The position numbers and the translations under genes are program-made. Positions 17,093 through 27,247 of a DNA stretch of 64,000 nt are shown piece by piece. The stretch spans positions 1 to 64,000 of the forward strand of contig JAIQFK010000027.1 in assembly GCA_020073305.1 (NCBI GenBank). The letters run 5' to 3'. Below the pieces are notes generated by a model. That model was not told the DNA's origin. It searched no databases and was given only the letters and a program-made list of their open reading frames with translations. Source of the stretch: Terriglobia bacterium. GTDB lineage: Bacteria > Acidobacteriota > Terriglobia > Bryobacterales > Bryobacteraceae. The first letter of the stretch is position 1, and the number at the start of each line of letters is the position of its first letter.

Positions 17093-18893
17093 CCCGGGCA
17101 GCCTCCAGCGCGGCCGGTTTACCTATTTTCCGGTTGTGCCTGGGAAGTTGGAATTTGCCGTGGAGCTGCGCCGCCGCTTGTTGCGCGACCGGCCTCAGGT
17201 CGTCGCAGTGGAACTGCCCACCACACTGCGGGATGCCTATCTGCGGGCCGTGGAACGGCTGCCGCAGATGTCGGTCATCCTCTACGACGACGATCAGGAG
17301 GAAGACCGAGCGGTTTATGTGCCAGTCGAGCCGTCGGATCCCTTTACGGAAGCCATCCGCACCGGTCTTGAGATCGGAGCGGAGATCGTGTTTGCGGATC
17401 CGGATGCGGGGGAACGCCCCCATCTTCCGGATGACTACCCGGATAGCTATGCGCTGCGGCACATTCCGCTCGAGAAATATGTGGAGGCCTACCGCTTGTG
17501 GCCGCAGCCGCGGTCGGAGCAGATCGTGGCGCACGCCGAAGGGATTGCCTGGAAATTGCAGGGCTGCGATCCCCAAGTGAACGTGCTGGTGGTGATCTCG
17601 CTTAATCTGCTCGACCCGGTTCTGGATGCGATGGAGAGGCCGCAGGCACAGCCGATGGCGCGTCTACGGCGCAATGGCCTGCAGGTCTTAAATCCGCATC
17701 CGGAATGTCTGGCGGAAATCACCCTCGAGTACCCGTACCTGCAGGAGCGCTACGAACAGTTTCGCGGCGAGATGAGCGACTCCCATGGCGTGGAACGCCG
17801 CCGCGTCCAGCTAGCCGTTTTTCGAGAGGCGGAAAAGACCTACGAAGCCAACACCGGCGAATGCGTAGCGCACTGGCAGCGCCGTTTGCTGGCGCGCTAC
17901 ACGCGTAACCTGGCGCTGGTCAATCGCGAGCTGGCCGCGCGCATTTTTGATATCACCGTGGCGGCCCGGGCTGTGGTGGATGACAACTACGGCTGGGAGG
18001 TCTGGGAGGCCGCCAATCGCTACCCGCACCAAAAGGTCGAGAGCGACCTCGCGACGGTCAAGATCTCCGGCGAAGAGGTGTGGCTCGACACCAAGAAGAT
18101 GCGCCTGCGCCGGCGCCTGCCCAGCAAGAAGCGGCGGCTGCGCCCGGTCGGCCTCAAGCCGCGCAAAAAGGAAAAAGTTCCGGGCGAGTGGGCCAGCCAG
18201 CTTAACGGCGCGAGTATCTGCTCGTATCCGCCGGAGGATCTGGTCATTGAAGACTACGGCCGGTTCCTGAAGAAAAAGGGCAAGAGCATTCTCTCCGAGG
18301 AGCGCGCGCGCACTGAGCCCTTCACTACATCGCTGCTCGATGGAATCGATATCCGCGAGACCATCCGCAACTGGCACGAGCGGCAGATTTACGTTCGCAG
18401 CTTCCAAAAGATACACGGCGAGGTGGGCGCTGTGATCGTGATCTTCGACGAGGACCGCGACGATCGCTACCCCTACATGACCACCTGGCTGGGCGAACAT
18501 CAGAACGAATCGGACATGGCGTTTTACTCCACGTTTCCGTTCGACAACCTGGTCGGGCCGGGCATCGGCCGAGGGGAATATGGCGGCTTCCTGATGAGCC
18601 TGCCGGCGCGGCGTATGTTCGATGTCTGGCAAGACCCGGACTACGATTTCGCTGACAATAAGCCGGAAAGGCTGTTGCTTGCCGGGCTCGACTACTCGCT
18701 GCAGAAGTACGTGGTTTATGTGGCGGCCAAGCCGCCGCGCTCAGTATTCCGGAACATCGCTGCGCGCTTTGGTCGCACCATCATGTACATTCCCATCGGC
18801 CAGCTCTCCCCGGTGACGCTGAAGAAAGTGCGCGTGGTGCACGTGCTCGACGGTTACGACAAGCGGGAGACTGCGAAAGACTATATCTGGTGA
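17061..18893 (+). CDS. Unknown 610-residue protein coupled to a MoxR ATPase
   Basis: The start at 17061 (MPEEPDLSF) lies inside the 3' end of the MoxR gene, so the two are translationally coupled. The first 100 residues contain RFTYFPVVPGKLEFAVELRR and QVVAVELPTTLRDAYLRAV. This pattern recalls the N-terminus of TraB/ChaN/erythromycin-esterase-like alpha/beta folds and some DUF5682-type proteins; that is a weak resemblance, not an assignment. The middle (about 200-330) is helical. A very basic linker (about 345-385: RLRRRLPSKKRRLRPV) follows. The C-terminal 200 residues are mixed, with IVIFDEDRDDRYPY and an ending that may bind a partner. There is no signal peptide or membrane helix, so it is a cytoplasmic protein, presumably a client or effector of the ATPase. 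Confidence 0.75.
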   Translation: MPEEPDLSFPDPGSLQRGRFTYFPVVPGKLEFAVELRRRLLRDRPQVVAVELPTTLRDAYLRAVERLPQMSVILYDDDQEEDRAVYVPVEPSDPFTEAIRTGLEIGAEIVFADPDAGERPHLPDDYPDSYALRHIPLEKYVEAYRLWPQPRSEQIVAHAEGIAWKLQGCDPQVNVLVVISLNLLDPVLDAMERPQAQPMARLRRNGLQVLNPHPECLAEITLEYPYLQERYEQFRGEMSDSHGVERRRVQLAVFREAEKTYEANTGECVAHWQRRLLARYTRNLALVNRELAARIFDITVAARAVVDDNYGWEVWEAANRYPHQKVESDLATVKISGEEVWLDTKKMRLRRRLPSKKRRLRPVGLKPRKKEKVPGEWASQLNGASICSYPPEDLVIEDYGRFLKKKGKSILSEERARTEPFTTSLLDGIDIRETIRNWHERQIYVRSFQKIHGEVGAVIVIFDEDRDDRYPYMTTWLGEHQNESDMAFYSTFPFDNLVGPGIGRGEYGGFLMSLPARRMFDVWQDPDYDFADNKPERLLLAGLDYSLQKYVVYVAAKPPRSVFRNIAARFGRTIMYIPIGQLSPVTLKKVRVVHVLDGYDKRETAKDYIW

Positions 18894-19075
18894 ATGCCGC
18901 AGTACGTCTCGCCGCCGGTTTGCCAGGGGCCTTGCTCCAGGCGGTCATTGGGTGCAAGCAAACGATTTTGCTTAATAGCGGCCCGTCGCGCCGTTCCGCA
19001 CTCGCCAAAACCTGATTTCGAATTGACGATGGCCAAGGCCATCTGGCCGTTCAGGAGTAACAGATCTTCTTAGCG

Positions 19076-19104
19076 TTGACACCCGTTCGGGTGACGGTCA
19101 TAAT
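19076..19104 (+). promoter_or_regulatory. Near-consensus sigma-70 promoter for the TonB receptor gene
   Basis: A perfect -35 hexamer TTGACA at 19076-19081 is separated by 17 bases from CATAAT at 19099-19104 (5 of 6 matches to TATAAT). It lies 36 bases before the start codon of the large TonB-dependent receptor, which is preceded by AGAGGAG. This is an unusually strong promoter match for such GC-rich DNA. Confidence 0.7.
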
Positions 19105-19139
19105 TAAATCAGCCGCAACTTCGAGAGGAGTCTTACAAA

Positions 19140-22100
19140 ATGAAACTTTCCTGCAAAGGTCTGGGGGCTTTTCTGTTCTTGTTTTGGCTCGCCGCTTCAA
19201 TGGTTCCGTGCGTTCGGGCGCAGTTGTACAGCGGGTCGATCACGGGCATAATCACTGACCCCTCGGGGGCCGTGGTGCCGGGAGCCAGAGTGATGTTGAC
19301 CGACATCGGAAAACAAACGTCACAGACGTTGACGACGGACTCCGGCGGGCGTTACCTCATTCGCTCACTGTCGCCGTCCACCTACAGGCTGACCGCGGAG
19401 ATGCAGGGATTCAATAATTTTGTTCGCGACAACATCGTCTTGGAAGTGAACCAGAACCTCTCGGTTGACGTGGCGCTGACGTTAGGCGCAGCGGCACAAA
19501 CCGTCGAAGTGCAAGGTGGCGCGGCGGCCTTGGCCACGCAGGACGCTGCCACCGGCCAGGAAGTTAACCGAACCCTCATCAATGATCTGCCGCTACTGGG
19601 CCGGGGTGTCTTCGATCTGGCCACACTCGCGCCGGGGGTCCACCAACGCGAAGGCGGCAGCGGTGGCGCCAACAATTTCATCTCCAATGGCAGCCGGAAT
19701 TCCACGGCCGACATCCTGATGGATGGCGTCAGCGCCACCAGCTTCGAGCAAAACAGCGGAATTCTGGATCCACTGTACACGCCTTCAGTGGACTCAGTGC
19801 AGGAGTTCAAGATTCAACAATCCAACTTTAGTGCGGAAATCGGATTCAGCGGCTCCACGATCATTAACATGGTTACTCGCTCGGGCACCAACGAGTTCCA
19901 CGGCAGCGCGTGGGAATTTCTGCGCAACAATGTGCTTACCGCGAACAACTGGTTCTCCAACGCCAGCGACACGCCGCTTGCGGCGCGCCGGTACAATCTC
20001 TTTGGATCGACCGTGGGCGGCCCGATCAAGAGGGATAAAACGTTCTTCTTCTTCAATTACGAAGGCTTGCGTGATGTGAATTCCGGAAACTACACCGCGG
20101 GCGTGCCCAGCGCGCCCATGCGGCAAGGCGATTTCCGGGAGTTGTGTGCGGAGGGATTTGATGCCAACGGCAGATGTCGCGGTGCGGGGCAGCTTTGGGA
20201 TCCCTACTCCGGTGTCTACGATGAGACCGCCGGTGGAGCCGTGCGTTCCACTTACATTCCCTTCAACCGCCTGGACGTTTATCAAAGCCCGGGCAATCCG
20301 AACTTGAACGGAACCTCTTTCCAGCTTCCGGCCAAACCTGGGAATCTGATCGATCCGGTGGCCTTGAAGATCATGCAATATTTCCCGCTGCCCAACGTTA
20401 ACGTGGGCAACGCGAACTATAACCCGTACAACAACTGGCTCAGCGCGGGTTCCAACCGGTCGCAGAACGATCAGTGGGACCTCAAGATCGATCACAACTT
20501 CAACGACAACAATCGGATCAGCGGCAAGTTTTCCCGGGGACTCAATAGCTCGACTCCTGCCAATCCCTTCAAGAATGCGTTGGACCCCACGGTCGAGCCC
20601 GGCGCCAGTCACACTCATCTGTTTGCCCTCAATTACACACGAAGCTTCAGCGCCGACACGCTGCTGAACCTGTCCTACGGATTTACGCGCCGCTACGACA
20701 ACTTCACGGATCCCAAGGTCGATGCAACTGCGACGCTGGGAATGCCCGATTACATCAAGACATCGGGGTTCGTCACCGCCCCTGCCATCCAGATCAGCAA
20801 TTACTACTCCGCGACTTCTTATAACAACAACATTGGAGCGATGGCTTGGGGGATTCTGCGGCAGTCGCCGGAAACTCACTTGCTGTCGGGAGGCTTGAGC
20901 CACCTGAAAGGAACGCATGATCTGCGGGTAGGCGGCGAGATTCGTTTGCACCGTATGAATGAGGTACAGCCAGGCGAGCAGTCCGGATACTTTGCCTTTG
21001 ACCAAAATGGCAGTTCGCAGAGCCCATGGGTCGGCGGCGATGCCATGGCCAGCTTCCTGGTCGGCTTTCCTAACTGGGGAGAGTACGAAGTGCCTGTCTT
21101 TGTCAGCTCGCAGAGCTACCAGATCGCCGGTTTCTTTCAGGATAACTGGAAAGTGAATAAGCGGCTGACCCTGAATCTTGGGCTCCGATACCAAGTAGAG
21201 ACCCCGCGTACCGAACGCTACAATCGGATGAGCTACGTGGACCCGAGCGCCCCGTCTCCTCTGCAAGTTCCCGGATTCCCGGACATCAAAGGGGTACTCG
21301 CCTTTGTCAACGACAAGAATCGTCACAACTACGGGTACGACCTGAATAACTGGGGTCCGAGATTCGGCTTCGCTTACAGCCTGAACGACAAGACGGTCAT
21401 GCGGGGTGGCTACGGCATTTTCTATCAGATCACCACGCGCGGTGCGGCGGGCAATGGCGCCTATGGATTCCAAGGGTTCGATCGCTACACCGAGATGATG
21501 ACCACGTACCAGTGGGACGGCGCCACGCCTGGTGCGCGTCTGAACGATCCTTTCCCCGGCGGACCGCTCCTTCCGCCGGGAGCTTCGCTCGGCGGTATGT
21601 CTTACGTCGGCGAGGGCATCCGTGGGCCCATCAAAGGAATGAATGCCACCCCCTACGAGCAGAGCTGGACATACGGATTCCAGCGGCAACTCCGGTCAGA
21701 CATCATCCTGGAGGCTGACTACGTGGGGAAGAGAGGCACCAAGCTGTTTTTCGGAGGCGCCTCCGAATTAAATCACCTTGGCCCGCAAATTGAGAACTAC
21801 AGTCGAGCACAAGTTGAGGACCTGATTACTTACGTCGACAATCCGTTCTACGGACATATCTCTGATGGCACTTCACTGGGCAGCCCGACTATTCAGAAGT
21901 TCCACCTTCAGCTTCCGTATCCGCAATTTACAGGGGTGAACGGTGTTGCTTTCCCGGTAGCCAACTCCATGTACCATGCTTTGCAGTTGCGCGCGGAGAA
22001 ACGTTTTGTGAGCGGTCTTCAGTTCCTGATCAATTACACATGGAGCAAGTCCATCGACAACTCTTCCATCACGCATGACGGGCTGGGCTGGCTGGGAGGC

Positions 22101-22721
22101 AATATCAGTCTGCAGGATCCCAACAACTACGGGCTCGAGCGCAGCCTCTCGCAATTCGATCTCCCGCACCTGCTGAACATCAGCTATGTTTATGAACTGC
22201 CGTTCGGACGAGGCAAAATGATCGGCAGCAACTGGAATCCAGTGGCCGACGCGATTCTGGGTGGCTGGAAAACCAACGGCATCTGGACTTTCTCCGACGG
22301 GTTCCCTATAGGGCTCTCCCTTTCCGGCGGCTTGGCGCTGCCCACGTACGGGGGCCAGCGGCCTGATCTTCTCGCTACTCTGAGGCGCAATACGGGATCA
22401 AACTTCCGCGACCAATACTTCGCGAATCCGGAAGTGGTGGTGGCGCCGGCGGATTACGCCATCGGGAGTGCGCCGCGAACACTTGGTTCCGTCCGCACAC
22501 CTTCGACGCAAAATGCCAACCTGTCGCTCTTGAAGGAATTCTCCCTCAAAAAGTTGCGGGAAGGAGCGCATTTGGAATACCGGGCGGAGTTCTTCAACGC
22601 CTTCAATCATCCGAAGTTCTGCGGGCCAGACACTACGCTCAATGGCGGGAGCTTCGGCATAGTCAGTTGCACCGCCAACTCTGCTCGCGAAGTTCAGATG
22701 GCATTGAAGTTCTACTGGTAA
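19140..22721 (+). CDS. TonB-dependent receptor, Oar-like, with carboxypeptidase-regulatory domain
   Basis: A 1193-residue outer-membrane protein. The signal peptide ends near VRAQ (residue about 29). A carboxypeptidase-regulatory-like beta-sandwich (about 33-115) follows, with GSITGIITDPSGAVVPGA. A plug domain (about 125-240) and a 22-stranded barrel type C-terminus ending in an aromatic residue (KFYW) complete it. The family is strongly expanded in Acidobacteria and takes up unknown large substrates with TonB/ExbBD energy. It is alone on its strand, with a strong promoter 36 bases upstream. A hairpin (AAGCAAA at 18956, TTTGCTT at 18967) separates it from the previous operon. Confidence 0.93.
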   Translation: MKLSCKGLGAFLFLFWLAASMVPCVRAQLYSGSITGIITDPSGAVVPGARVMLTDIGKQTSQTLTTDSGGRYLIRSLSPSTYRLTAEMQGFNNFVRDNIVLEVNQNLSVDVALTLGAAAQTVEVQGGAAALATQDAATGQEVNRTLINDLPLLGRGVFDLATLAPGVHQREGGSGGANNFISNGSRNSTADILMDGVSATSFEQNSGILDPLYTPSVDSVQEFKIQQSNFSAEIGFSGSTIINMVTRSGTNEFHGSAWEFLRNNVLTANNWFSNASDTPLAARRYNLFGSTVGGPIKRDKTFFFFNYEGLRDVNSGNYTAGVPSAPMRQGDFRELCAEGFDANGRCRGAGQLWDPYSGVYDETAGGAVRSTYIPFNRLDVYQSPGNPNLNGTSFQLPAKPGNLIDPVALKIMQYFPLPNVNVGNANYNPYNNWLSAGSNRSQNDQWDLKIDHNFNDNNRISGKFSRGLNSSTPANPFKNALDPTVEPGASHTHLFALNYTRSFSADTLLNLSYGFTRRYDNFTDPKVDATATLGMPDYIKTSGFVTAPAIQISNYYSATSYNNNIGAMAWGILRQSPETHLLSGGLSHLKGTHDLRVGGEIRLHRMNEVQPGEQSGYFAFDQNGSSQSPWVGGDAMASFLVGFPNWGEYEVPVFVSSQSYQIAGFFQDNWKVNKRLTLNLGLRYQVETPRTERYNRMSYVDPSAPSPLQVPGFPDIKGVLAFVNDKNRHNYGYDLNNWGPRFGFAYSLNDKTVMRGGYGIFYQITTRGAAGNGAYGFQGFDRYTEMMTTYQWDGATPGARLNDPFPGGPLLPPGASLGGMSYVGEGIRGPIKGMNATPYEQSWTYGFQRQLRSDIILEADYVGKRGTKLFFGGASELNHLGPQIENYSRAQVEDLITYVDNPFYGHISDGTSLGSPTIQKFHLQLPYPQFTGVNGVAFPVANSMYHALQLRAEKRFVSGLQFLINYTWSKSIDNSSITHDGLGWLGGNISLQDPNNYGLERSLSQFDLPHLLNISYVYELPFGRGKMIGSNWNPVADAILGGWKTNGIWTFSDGFPIGLSLSGGLALPTYGGQRPDLLATLRRNTGSNFRDQYFANPEVVVAPADYAIGSAPRTLGSVRTPSTQNANLSLLKEFSLKKLREGAHLEYRAEFFNAFNHPKFCGPDTTLNGGSFGIVSCTANSAREVQMALKFYW

Positions 22722-22761
22722 GGTCGCTTCTGGTGATTCTGCAAAGCGGGGCCTCGCGCTA

Positions 22762-22838
22762 CGTCCTCTTCTGGATCACATTCACCAGATCAACGCTGCG
22801 GCGCTCTTGTTGAGCGTTGCCTGTTGTTCCGCGGTCAG
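22762..22838 (-). pseudogene. Remnant of a second malate dehydrogenase 3' end
   Basis: Read on the minus strand from 22838, this stretch encodes LTAEQQATLNKSAAA and then, after a small deletion, a segment like LVNVIQKR. The intact mdh 1.3 kb away ends in [15 protein letters not shown] followed by [15 protein letters not shown] similarity is high (for example the block gcggcgctcttgttgagc is shared). The stop codon of the adjacent histidine kinase (22835-22837) lies inside the first bases of the remnant, so the kinase gene ends exactly at the junction. Confidence 0.75.
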
Positions 22839-23974
22839 CCGCCCGCCGGCAGCTGAACGGTGAAGATCGTACCTTCTGCTGGCGTGGAAGTGAACGATAC
22901 CGTGCCTTTCAGATAGCGTTCGGTAAGGATTTTGACGCTGAAAGTGCCGATTCCGCGCCCGGGTCCCCCTTTGGTGGTAAACGACCGCTGAAAGATCTGG
23001 CGTTGAACCGGTTCGGACATCACAGAGTGGTTGTGGACCGTAAACGAGGGCCCGTCAGCCCCTTCAAAGCGAACGGTTACCGTCTGGCCAGGCTCCGAGG
23101 ATTCCAAAGCGTTCTTGATCAAGTTACCTAGAACACGGCGCAGCAAAGCTTCATCCGAGCAAATGGTCATAGGCGGGGCCTCGGGTTCGGTGACCAGACG
23201 TTTGTCAGATTGCGAGGCATAGTGGCTGTACGACGAGCGTAGAGAGGCGAGAAATGCCGCCACGTTGATCTCGCGAAGCTCCGGCACAAGTTCTCCGCGC
23301 TCCGCAGCCGTGAGGTCGCGCGCGGATCGGATCTCCTCGATGATCTGCTCAGCCAGATCACACGCCGTGGCACTGATCTCCTCAGCCTCGGGGCCGCTGA
23401 TGCCCTTCCATAGCTCCACGATTCCCAACAGACTAGCGGCAGGGTTTAACACGTCGTGGAGAAAAATGCGTTCGAGAACGGCGCGCCGTTTCTCATCACT
23501 AATGTCCTTGATGGCGAAAACCGTAAACGGGCCGGCGGCCGGCAGGGGGGTTGCCCAGACACGCAGGTCCAGGGGGGACGGCTCATGCGGGGATTCGCGC
23601 ATGATGCGGCATTCCTCCACGCGGGCGCCGGACGTCCGCTGGCCTTCCACCATCGCCTGCACCGCGCCGCAATAACGGCAGAACGCGCCCGTTCCGCAAC
23701 CGCCGGGAGTCTCATCGCAATGCACGCAATCCAACGCCTCGCCCAGGCGCAATCCCACCAACTCCTCTGCAGGTGACTGCAACAAATCCGCGAAGGCTCG
23801 ATTTGCCAACGCGATCTGACGTTGCTGGTTCAGAATCAACACGGGGTCGGGAAGACAGTCCAAGAGCTGGGCAGTCAGGGCATGCGAACGCAACTGCCGG
23901 TTCTGAACGGAGAGTTCATCGGCGTCCAGGCGTTCGGCGGGAGCAAACGACGTAGGCAGATCTCCAGACACCAT
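22835..23974 (-). CDS. PAS-domain sensor histidine kinase with a five-cysteine motif
   Basis: A 379-residue soluble kinase with no membrane helix. An N-terminal PAS domain (about 35-160) contains an inserted cysteine cluster: C83, C86, C93, C99 and C102, spaced C-x2-C-x6-C-x5-C-x2-C, within GCGTGAFCRYCG. The cluster could bind zinc or an Fe-S centre and serve as a redox or metal sensor; I have seen similar patterns in PAS kinases but know of no assigned function. The phospho-acceptor H173 is in FLHDVLNPAAS. The N box is GNLIKNALES and the G box is GGPGRGIGTFS. No response regulator is adjacent. It lies between mdh and an mdh remnant on the same strand. Confidence 0.88.
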   Translation of the reverse strand: MVSGDLPTSFAPAERLDADELSVQNRQLRSHALTAQLLDCLPDPVLILNQQRQIALANRAFADLLQSPAEELVGLRLGEALDCVHCDETPGGCGTGAFCRYCGAVQAMVEGQRTSGARVEECRIMRESPHEPSPLDLRVWATPLPAAGPFTVFAIKDISDEKRRAVLERIFLHDVLNPAASLLGIVELWKGISGPEAEEISATACDLAEQIIEEIRSARDLTAAERGELVPELREINVAAFLASLRSSYSHYASQSDKRLVTEPEAPPMTICSDEALLRRVLGNLIKNALESSEPGQTVTVRFEGADGPSFTVHNHSVMSEPVQRQIFQRSFTTKGGPGRGIGTFSVKILTERYLKGTVSFTSTPAEGTIFTVQLPAGG

Positions 23975-24118
23975 TCCACCCTGTTGATCGGCCGAAAACG
24001 GATGAAGCTTTAGCAGCCTGCAAGACGGCTATCCTGCTTGATTCCTAGACCTGGTCGCGGCCGCGGAATGACGCCGGAGAACTTCCGTTGGAACGCGCCT
24101 GAGTAGAGAGGCAACCGC

Positions 24119-25057
<939 letters not shown>

Positions 25058-25107
25058 TCACTCCTTCAGAGACAAACCAAAGTGCGATTATAGCGAGATC
25101 CGGCCGT

Positions 25108-25869
25108 CTATTTCGTCGCCAGCGCCTTGATTTCGGCAGGGAGATCGAACCGGTCCTTGGGCATGTCAATGTTGTACTCGATTTGGCTGATCGTAATCTC
25201 AAACTCTTGCCCCAGCACCGTGTGATGGCTCTTGCGCGGCGACAGCAGGCCGCTCTGTTCCTTGTAGTCGCTGACCGTCGTATCGGTGGGAATCTCACCC
25301 ATCTGGCTCACCACCGTCATACTCATCTTCACCAGCAGATTGCTCTTCTTGTCGTAGTACTGCGTCTCCGGCTTGCCTTCGTTCGGCGTCAGTACGACCT
25401 TGTAGCACGCCTGGCCGTTCACATCCACGACACCGGCGGTTTCAGCGTTCTTGTAGACCTTGCGCCACTCCAGAGGTGCGCGCAGCATGGCCTCCCGCAG
25501 CGCGAAAGCCCGCTCTTCGCCCTGCGCGATGTGCGGGCCCTGCAACGCGGAGAGCGTCCAGGCTGTTTCTCCGTCGGTGCCGTTTTCCATAGCGCCTATG
25601 TTTTCCAGCTCGACCCGCATATACATCTTGTTCGGTTCGGCCCGGTAGTGAACCATCGTTCCCTTGACACCTTTGCCGACGAATTCGAATGTGCCCGTCG
25701 CCTTCTCATTGTGGACCTTTTGGTAGGCCGCCTTGCCGCCGGTCGCCTCGACAAACTTGTCGAGGATTTCCTCGGCCTTCGGGAGCGGCTCCTCGGCTCG
25801 AACGTGTGCCGCGCAGCACAGAAGGCCCGCGAGAAAAACTGCCGGCGTCAGACGATGGCGCAGGTGCAT
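25108..25869 (-). CDS. Secreted LolA-like / outer-membrane lipoprotein-sorting-type protein
   Basis: A 253-residue exported protein. The start was set at 25869 because GGAGGATTC lies directly before ATGCACCTG; the frame is open 30 bases further. The signal peptide ends near VRAEE. The mature part starts with AEEILDKFVEATGGKAAYQKV, the usual opening of acidobacterial LolA/LolB-like-fold proteins, and continues with beta-strand-rich sequence (YYDKKSNLLVKMSM). It likely sits in the periplasm and binds a hydrophobic or lipoprotein ligand, but no specific partner is known. The gene lies 8 bases after the S41 protease gene on the same strand, so they are probably one operon. Confidence 0.75.
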   Translation of the reverse strand: MHLRHRLTPAVFLAGLLCCAAHVRAEEPLPKAEEILDKFVEATGGKAAYQKVHNEKATGTFEFVGKGVKGTMVHYRAEPNKMYMRVELENIGAMENGTDGETAWTLSALQGPHIAQGEERAFALREAMLRAPLEWRKVYKNAETAGVVDVNGQACYKVVLTPNEGKPETQYYDKKSNLLVKMSMTVVSQMGEIPTDTTVSDYKEQSGLLSPRKSHHTVLGQEFEITISQIEYNIDMPKDRFDLPAEIKALATK

Positions 25870-25877
25870 GAATCCTC

Positions 25878-27164
25878 CTATTTTCGCGTGCGAATCCATT
25901 CTATCGCGGCCTCCAGAACGGCATCGCGGCCCGCCAGCAACGCTTCGCGCGTAAGCTTCACTTCCACGTCCGGAATCACGCCCACGCCCTCCAGGGTCCG
26001 GCCTCCTTCGGAGATGTAGTCGGCCAGCGCGTGTTGCAGCGCGTCACCGTTGGGGAGGAGATCGATGGCAGACGGCAGCGCCGCGCCCGCGGTGCGCGTT
26101 CCGAAAATGCGGGCCCGCCCCAGATCTTTCATGCCGCCGGCAAATACCTCGGAGGTCGATGCGGAGCTTGCATCCACCAGAATGGCCAGCGCGCCGCGGT
26201 AGACAGGCGGTCGCGGATTCACGGCAAATTTCACCGGGGCCTGCCGCGTGTACATGGTGCCGAGTTTCTGATCGGGTTTGTCGATGAACCACCCCGCCAT
26301 GCCCATCGCCATGATTCCCAGGCCGCCCGGATTTCCCCGAAGGTCGATGACGATCCCGGCGCACTGTGCCCAGGAATGGACCGCGTCGCCGAACTGCGGC
26401 ATCAAACGCGCCGGGTCGAGGAACAGGTTGAACGCAACGTAACCGAGGTCGCCGGCGAGCTTTCGCGACTTGATCCAAACGTAGCTCGGCGGCAGGTAGC
26501 CGAACTTCGCCAGCGACCCCTGGGGGTGAATTCGTTCAATCTCCTTGGAGACGCGTGCGCCACTGCCATCGCGGAACTCCACGCGTGCGAGGCTCCCCTC
26601 TTCGCCCGCAAGCTTCGCAAGCACGGTCCGTGCCATGTATAGCTCTCGAGTAGTCATGCCGTGATAAAGCTCAGCGACTTTCTCAAGGCGCGGCGCCAGC
26701 TCTTTGCCATCAATATTGAGGATCTCCCACCCAGGATGCACGCCGTGCGCCGCCGCGGGAGAGTCTTCTTCGACGGAGGTGACGATGGCGCGGCTCTCCA
26801 GCACACGAACGTCGAGACCGGCGGTCGCGCTGCCTCCGGCCTCCTCGTGGCTGCCGAGATCGCCGTAAATATCCGCCGGAATGATGGCGAAGTGTGATTT
26901 CCCGAGGCGCCCGAGCATCTGGCCCATAAGGGAGCGGGTTTCTGGCATGGTGGTCGCCCGCTCGATCCGCGGACGGAATTCGTCGTGCACCGCGGTCCAG
27001 TTCACCCCGCCGAATGTGGGGTCCCAATTCTGGTCGCGAATCGTCGACCAGATGAACTCGAAGGATTCGAGATTGAGCCGCTTTTGCTCCGCCGTGAGAG
27101 CGGGCTGCGCACCGGCAAACGCAGCAAAGGCAAGCACGATGGCGATAAGGCGCAGGCTTCTCAA
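25878..27164 (-). CDS. S41 family C-terminal-processing-like peptidase
   Basis: A 428-residue exported serine protease. The signal peptide ends near AGAQ (residue 20). A tricorn-type helical segment is followed by a PDZ-like region (about 115-210, SPAAAHGVHPGWEILNIDG) and the protease core. IVIDLRGNPGG (271-281) and the nucleophile region SASTSE (334-339) are present, the second within DASSASTSEVFAGG. It is expected in the periplasm and may process or degrade proteins with free C-termini. It is followed 8 bases later by the LolA-like protein. Confidence 0.9.
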   Translation of the reverse strand: MRSLRLIAIVLAFAAFAGAQPALTAEQKRLNLESFEFIWSTIRDQNWDPTFGGVNWTAVHDEFRPRIERATTMPETRSLMGQMLGRLGKSHFAIIPADIYGDLGSHEEAGGSATAGLDVRVLESRAIVTSVEEDSPAAAHGVHPGWEILNIDGKELAPRLEKVAELYHGMTTRELYMARTVLAKLAGEEGSLARVEFRDGSGARVSKEIERIHPQGSLAKFGYLPPSYVWIKSRKLAGDLGYVAFNLFLDPARLMPQFGDAVHSWAQCAGIVIDLRGNPGGLGIMAMGMAGWFIDKPDQKLGTMYTRQAPVKFAVNPRPPVYRGALAILVDASSASTSEVFAGGMKDLGRARIFGTRTAGAALPSAIDLLPNGDALQHALADYISEGGRTLEGVGVIPDVEVKLTREALLAGRDAVLEAAIEWIRTRK

Positions 27165-27247
27165 TCCCCAATTCTACAAAGGCGGGCCGCAAGTTGGTGA
27201 GAGAAATCGTAACCGCCGGCGACCAGTGTTATGACAGGACGAAAAAC

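Noticed and set aside
18956..18973. Terminator after the MoxR operon
   Set aside because: A perfect 7-bp hairpin is present but no T-tract follows, so intrinsic termination is not supported.
19794..21689. 631-codon frame on the minus strand inside the TonB receptor
   Set aside because: The receptor frame has clear domains and a promoter; the antisense frame lacks motifs and a start site.
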